In this document: positions 59,988 through 64,000 of the stretch, in pieces | How positions within the stretch are numbered: the stretch's first letter is position 1 | How the letters are laid out: each line of letters opens with the position of its first letter | DNA from: Chryseobacterium sp. 52 | GTDB taxonomy: Bacteria > Bacteroidota > Bacteroidia > Flavobacteriales > Weeksellaceae | DNA length: 64,000 nt | Assembly: GCF_002754245.1 (NCBI RefSeq) | Contig: NZ_PEEX01000001.1 | Span: 62,001 to 126,000, forward strand | Direction: 5' to 3' | Program-made: the position numbers and the translations under genes | The notes under the pieces: model-generated | Told to the model about the DNA's origin: nothing | Databases searched by the model: none | Seen by the model: only the letters and a program-made list of their open reading frames with translations

Positions 59988-61235
59988 ATGGAAATTAAAA
60001 AACTTAATATTATTATAACTCTCGGGTTCATTGCTATTATCGGAATTATGACCGCTCAGCTTTTATGGACCCGGCAGGCCTATAATCTTGAAGATAAAAA
60101 ATTTAACCAAAAAGTTAATATCGCTTTATCAGAAGTGGTAGAAAAATTATCCGGAGGAAAAACTTCTTTTACTGAAAATCCGGTACAGAATATTTCTAAT
60201 GATTATTACGTGGTTAATATTAATAATGAGTTCCATCCTGCGGTTCTCGAACATTATCTGCGGACAGAATTCACCCGCGTCCAGATCAATACAGATTATG
60301 TGTATGCCCTGTATAATTGCCATAGTGACAAGATGATCTATGGAAAGTATATCTCGAAAAACCAGGAAAGTCCAAGTGATAAGGTTATTAATTTCCCCAA
60401 GCATAAAAACCTGATTTATTATTTTTCCATCCGTTTTCCTGATAAAACGACCTATCTGATAAGTTCATTGAGGTTTTGGTATTTGCTTACATTTGCCCTC
60501 ATCATCATTCTTCTGGTATATGTTTATTCTATATACACGATTATTCAGCAAAAAAAATTCTCAGAGCTCCAAAGGGATTTCATTAACAATATGACACATG
60601 AGTTCAAAACGCCCTTATCTTCAATACTTTTAGCATCAGAAGCTCTTAATAAACAGAGTATAGTACAGGAAAATTCGAAACTTCAGACCTATACTTCCAT
60701 TATTATCAATCAGAGCTACAAGCTTAATAATCATATTGAAAAAATATTAAATATTGCAAAAAATGATGCTTCCGGACTGTCATTAAAGCCTCAGAAAATT
60801 CTATTGCTTCCTTTCATTCAGGAAATTGCCGATACCATGCAGCAAAAGAATGAAAACCTCACGCTGCATATAGAAATTGAAGAAAATATTTCTATTATTG
60901 CAGATGAATTTCACTTTACCAATATCATCTACAATATTTTAGACAACTCTATTAAGTATTGCGAAAAAAAGCCTGACATTACGATTTCATCCCGTAAAGA
61001 TTCAAAAGGTTTATATTTAAAGTTTCAAGATAACGGTATAGGAATTCCCGCTAAAAATCTCCCTCATATTTTTGATAAATTTTACAGGGTGAATACCAAA
61101 AAAAGTGATGAAGTCAATGGTTTTGGATTAGGGTTGTTCTATGTAAAAAAAATCGTTCAGCAACATCAATGGAAAATTTCGGTTGAAAATAATACAGAGG
61201 AAGGAATTAGCATCACTTTATTTTTTCCATTTTAA
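59988..61235 (+). CDS. sensor histidine kinase (OmpR-type partner), system 2
   Basis: The 415-residue kinase has transmembrane helices near 7-27 and 160-182, a small periplasmic region, HisKA with NNMTHEFKTPLSSI (His204) and the HATPase domain (YNILDNSIKYC, DNGIGIPAKN, GFGLGLFYVKKI). It is a paralog of the kinase at 52953 but has a much shorter sensor. The regulator gene begins 18 bases after its stop. Confidence 0.92.
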   Translation: MEIKKLNIIITLGFIAIIGIMTAQLLWTRQAYNLEDKKFNQKVNIALSEVVEKLSGGKTSFTENPVQNISNDYYVVNINNEFHPAVLEHYLRTEFTRVQINTDYVYALYNCHSDKMIYGKYISKNQESPSDKVINFPKHKNLIYYFSIRFPDKTTYLISSLRFWYLLTFALIIILLVYVYSIYTIIQQKKFSELQRDFINNMTHEFKTPLSSILLASEALNKQSIVQENSKLQTYTSIIINQSYKLNNHIEKILNIAKNDASGLSLKPQKILLLPFIQEIADTMQQKNENLTLHIEIEENISIIADEFHFTNIIYNILDNSIKYCEKKPDITISSRKDSKGLYLKFQDNGIGIPAKNLPHIFDKFYRVNTKKSDEVNGFGLGLFYVKKIVQQHQWKISVENNTEEGISITLFFPF

Positions 61236-61253
61236 ATTTAATAAGGGTAAGTA

Positions 61254-61937
61254 ATGGAAAAAGCAAAAATTTTATATGCTGAAGATGACAAAACGATCGC
61301 TTTCCTGATTCAGGACAGCCTCGAAAACTATTATGACATCCACCATTACCCAGATGGAAAATCGGCACTTGAAGCCTTCAATAGCCAGGGTTTTGATATC
61401 TGTCTGCTTGACATTATGATGCCGGAACTCAACGGATTTGAATTAGCCCAGTACATTCGTGATAAAAACTCTGAAATCCCTATCATTTTTATTTCCGCAA
61501 AAGCTCTGAAAGAAGACAGGATCAAAGGGCTAAAAATAGGGGCCGATGATTATCTGGTAAAACCATTCAGCATAGAAGAATTAATTCTAAAGATTGAAGT
61601 CTTTTTAAAACGCACCAGGAAAACAGATTCCGCCACGCCCAAATACAAAGTCGGAAAATATAATTTTGATCCTAAAAACTATACTTTACAAGATACAGGA
61701 ACCACCGTTACTCTTACTCAAAGAGAATCTGACCTGCTTTTATATTTTATCCGCCACAAGAACACGGTCTTAAAAAGACAAGATATTTTGAAGGCAATCT
61801 GGGGAGATGATGATTATTTTATGGGACGCAGCCTGGATGTATTTATTTCTAGATTGCGAAAAGTATTTGCAGATGAACACAGTATAATCATCGAAAATCT
61901 GCACGGAATTGGCTTTCGGTTTTCTGAAAAACAATAA
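61254..61937 (+). CDS. OmpR-family response regulator, system 2
   Basis: The 227-residue product has a receiver domain (phosphoacceptor Asp53 in CLLDIMMPELNG, Lys in DDYLVKPFSIEE) and a winged-helix domain (about 130-227; LTQRESDLLLYFI, GRSLDVFISRLRKVF). It is about as long as the system 1 regulator and shares the same layout. Targets cannot be read from sequence; the GH92 gene is 87 bases downstream on the same strand. Confidence 0.93.
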   Translation: MEKAKILYAEDDKTIAFLIQDSLENYYDIHHYPDGKSALEAFNSQGFDICLLDIMMPELNGFELAQYIRDKNSEIPIIFISAKALKEDRIKGLKIGADDYLVKPFSIEELILKIEVFLKRTRKTDSATPKYKVGKYNFDPKNYTLQDTGTTVTLTQRESDLLLYFIRHKNTVLKRQDILKAIWGDDDYFMGRSLDVFISRLRKVFADEHSIIIENLHGIGFRFSEKQ

Positions 61938-62024
61938 ATACTGAATGAATTGCCTCTAAATTCAAGCAATAAATCGTTATTCTTCAATTTTTGATTAATT
62001 TTACTCTTGAAAATCTATTCATTC

Positions 62025-64000
62025 ATGAAAAATACGGCAACTTTTGCAGTTATATTCCTTTTATTTCTCAGTCAGTCTTCAAAAGCTCAACAATTTGAAA
62101 AGCTGACACAGTATGTAAACACTCTTATCGGAACGGAAAAAATGGGACATACCTATCCCGGTGCCACTGTCCCTTTCGGAGCTGTACAGCTGAGTCCGGA
62201 AACTGATACCATCTCTTATGAGCTTAATGGAAAATATAACGGTGAAGTGTATAAATACTGTGCGGGATATCGCTATGAAGACAAAACAATCGTAGGTTTC
62301 AGTTCTACCCACTTCAGCGGAACAGGACATTCTGATCTTGGAGATTTTCTGATTATGCCAACCGTAGGAAAACTTCAGCTGAATCCGGGAACAGCCACTC
62401 ACCCTGAGAACGGGTACAGAAGCAGGTTTTCACATCAAAACGAAAAAGCGGAAGCCGGATATTACAAAGTAAAACTGGATGATCACAATATCCTTGCAGA
62501 ACTGACTGCCTCAACAAGAACCGGAGTTCACAGATATACTTTTCCAAAATCTGACCAGGCACACATCATTATGGACCTGACAGCAGGAATCTATAATTAC
62601 GATGGCAAAAATGTATGGACTTATGTGCGTGTTGAAAATGACGGAACTGTCACAGGATATCGCCAGACAAACGGTTGGGCAAGAACCAGAACCGTTTATT
62701 TCGCTATGAAATTTTCTAAGCCATTCAAATCTTATGGCCAGAAAAACTATGATGGAAAACAGGTTTATAATGGATTTTGGAGAAAGTTTGATCAAACCAA
62801 AAATTTCCCTGAAATCGCTGGTAAAAACCTGAAAATGTATTTTGATTTTGATACCAATGAAGGGGAAGCCATTGAAGTTAAGCTGGCAATTTCACCCGTA
62901 AGCCAAACCAATGCAGTAGAAAACCTAGAAAAAGAAGTTGGGAATTTATCTTTTGATCAGGTCAAAGCAAAAGCTCAGGAAAACTGGAATAAAGAACTGA
63001 ACAAAATTGTCATTAAAGGTTCAGAAACAGAGAAAACGAATTTTTATACAGCAATGTATCATACTTTCATCAGTCCTACTACTTATATGGACATCAATGG
63101 AGAGTATAAAGGCTTAGATCAGAATATCCATAAAGCAGAAGGTTTTACCAATTATACCACATTCTCAATTTGGGATACGTACCGTGCACTGCATCCTTTC
63201 TTTAATCTGATCCAGCCAAAACGGAATAATGATATGGTAAAATCCATGATGGCACATTATGATCAGTTTTCTATGAAAATGCTTCCGATATGGTCCCATT
63301 ATGCCAATGATAACTGGTGTATGAGCGGTTACCACAGTGTAAGTGTAGCAGCAGATGCTGTCATCAAAGGAAACTATAATGGGGATCCGAAAGAAGTCCT
63401 GAAAGCGTGCATCGCAACAGCCAACAAAAGAGATTATGAAGGAATCGGATATTATATAGATATGGGATATATTCCTGCTGAGAAAAGCGGGACTTCAGTT
63501 TCCAACACCCTGGAATATGCTTATGACGACTGGGCTATTGCTCAGCTTGCAAAACATTTAGGAGAAACAGAAATTTACAATCAATTTATCAAACGTTCTG
63601 AAAACTGGAAAAATAATTTCGATCCCAAAGTAGGTTTTATGCGTCCCCGATTGGCAGACGGAAGCTTCAAAAAAGATTTTGATGTCCTGAGTACGCACGG
63701 ACAGGGATTTATTGAAGGAAATTCCTGGAATTACAGCTTTTTTGTTCCTCAGAATCCTGACGGACTGATTCAAATGATGGGTGGAAAGAAAAAATTTGCC
63801 TCAAAACTGGACGAATTATTCACGATGCATCTTCCTGACGAATTTTTTGCCGACACAGAAGATATTACCCGTGAAGGAATCATTGGTGGCTATGTTCACG
63901 GAAATGAGCCGGCTCATCATGTTGCCTATTTTTATAACTGGGCGGGACAGCCATGGAAAACCCAGGCACAGATCCGACGTATTCTGGAAATGCAGTACAA
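62025..64000 (+). CDS. GH92-family exo-alpha-mannosidase, cut by window end
   Basis: The readable 658 codons run open to the window edge. A signal peptide (FAVIFLLFLSQSSKAQ) precedes the GH92 N-terminal region: YVNTLIGT, HTYPGATVPFGAVQLSP, and later FSIWDTYRALHP, the calcium-site/active-site segment GGYVHGNEPAHHVAYFYNW near the end. GH92 enzymes are calcium-dependent exo-acting alpha-mannosidases that trim mannose from glycans. The C-terminus is missing. No other glycan-degrading gene is seen next to it in this window. Confidence 0.9.
   Translation, partial: MKNTATFAVIFLLFLSQSSKAQQFEKLTQYVNTLIGTEKMGHTYPGATVPFGAVQLSPETDTISYELNGKYNGEVYKYCAGYRYEDKTIVGFSSTHFSGTGHSDLGDFLIMPTVGKLQLNPGTATHPENGYRSRFSHQNEKAEAGYYKVKLDDHNILAELTASTRTGVHRYTFPKSDQAHIIMDLTAGIYNYDGKNVWTYVRVENDGTVTGYRQTNGWARTRTVYFAMKFSKPFKSYGQKNYDGKQVYNGFWRKFDQTKNFPEIAGKNLKMYFDFDTNEGEAIEVKLAISPVSQTNAVENLEKEVGNLSFDQVKAKAQENWNKELNKIVIKGSETEKTNFYTAMYHTFISPTTYMDINGEYKGLDQNIHKAEGFTNYTTFSIWDTYRALHPFFNLIQPKRNNDMVKSMMAHYDQFSMKMLPIWSHYANDNWCMSGYHSVSVAADAVIKGNYNGDPKEVLKACIATANKRDYEGIGYYIDMGYIPAEKSGTSVSNTLEYAYDDWAIAQLAKHLGETEIYNQFIKRSENWKNNFDPKVGFMRPRLADGSFKKDFDVLSTHGQGFIEGNSWNYSFFVPQNPDGLIQMMGGKKKFASKLDELFTMHLPDEFFADTEDITREGIIGGYVHGNEPAHHVAYFYNWAGQPWKTQAQIRRILEMQY

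Overview
The window looks like a chromosome segment of a Chryseobacterium-type flavobacterium (Bacteroidota). The support is a SusC/SusD outer-membrane pair, a type IX secretion (T9SS) sorting domain, DUF6624, DUF4173 and M43 'cytophagalysin' lipoproteins, A/T-rich spacers, promoters close to the Bacteroidota TTTG/TAnnTTTG type, and flavobacterial-style phenylacetate genes. No rRNA, tRNA, CRISPR array or complete prophage was seen.

Layout. 1-4430 (minus): a tight run of envelope genes led by a metallophosphoesterase, with small membrane proteins, a COQ4-family protein, DUF4173 and two lipoproteins. 4497-6642: small membrane proteins and a winged-helix regulator. 6707-11173 (minus): a SusD/SusC pair. 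11416-12180: a crotonase. 12488-14479 (plus): two tandem tail-collar proteins and a T9SS cargo protein. 14634-19400 (minus): a compact cluster of SUKH, DUF4241, SMUG2-type DNA glycosylase and an SF2 helicase with predicted membrane segments.

19467-39506 (minus) is the phenylacetate (paa) locus: TetR regulator, then paaK, E, A, B, C, D, G, H, I, J, Y and Z, closed by a terminator after paaZ. PaaK makes phenylacetyl-CoA, PaaABCDE epoxidise it, PaaG isomerises to the oxepin, PaaZ opens the ring, and PaaH/PaaJ finish beta-oxidation; PaaI and PaaY are thioesterase-like helpers. Three blocks unrelated to this pathway interrupt it: two AT-rich genes between paaA and paaB, a beta-helix gene next to a truncated copy of paaD's 5' end, and a RAYT/DUF6624/esterase block between paaY and paaZ. 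Most spacers in the locus carry inverted or heptamer repeats that share sequence words.

39977-48413 (plus): clpB, two short cysteine-rich double-glycine-leader peptides, two paralogous M43 zinc metalloprotease lipoproteins, and between them an operon with a membrane protein, a histidine kinase and a LuxR-type response regulator. A 16-base motif upstream of that operon recurs upstream of the tail-collar genes. 48481-64000: two M1 peptidases, a TonB-dependent receptor divergent from an OmpR-type two-component system, an EEP-family hydrolase, a dienoyl-CoA-reductase-like SDR, a DUF1573 protein, a second OmpR-type system and a GH92 glycosidase cut by the window end.
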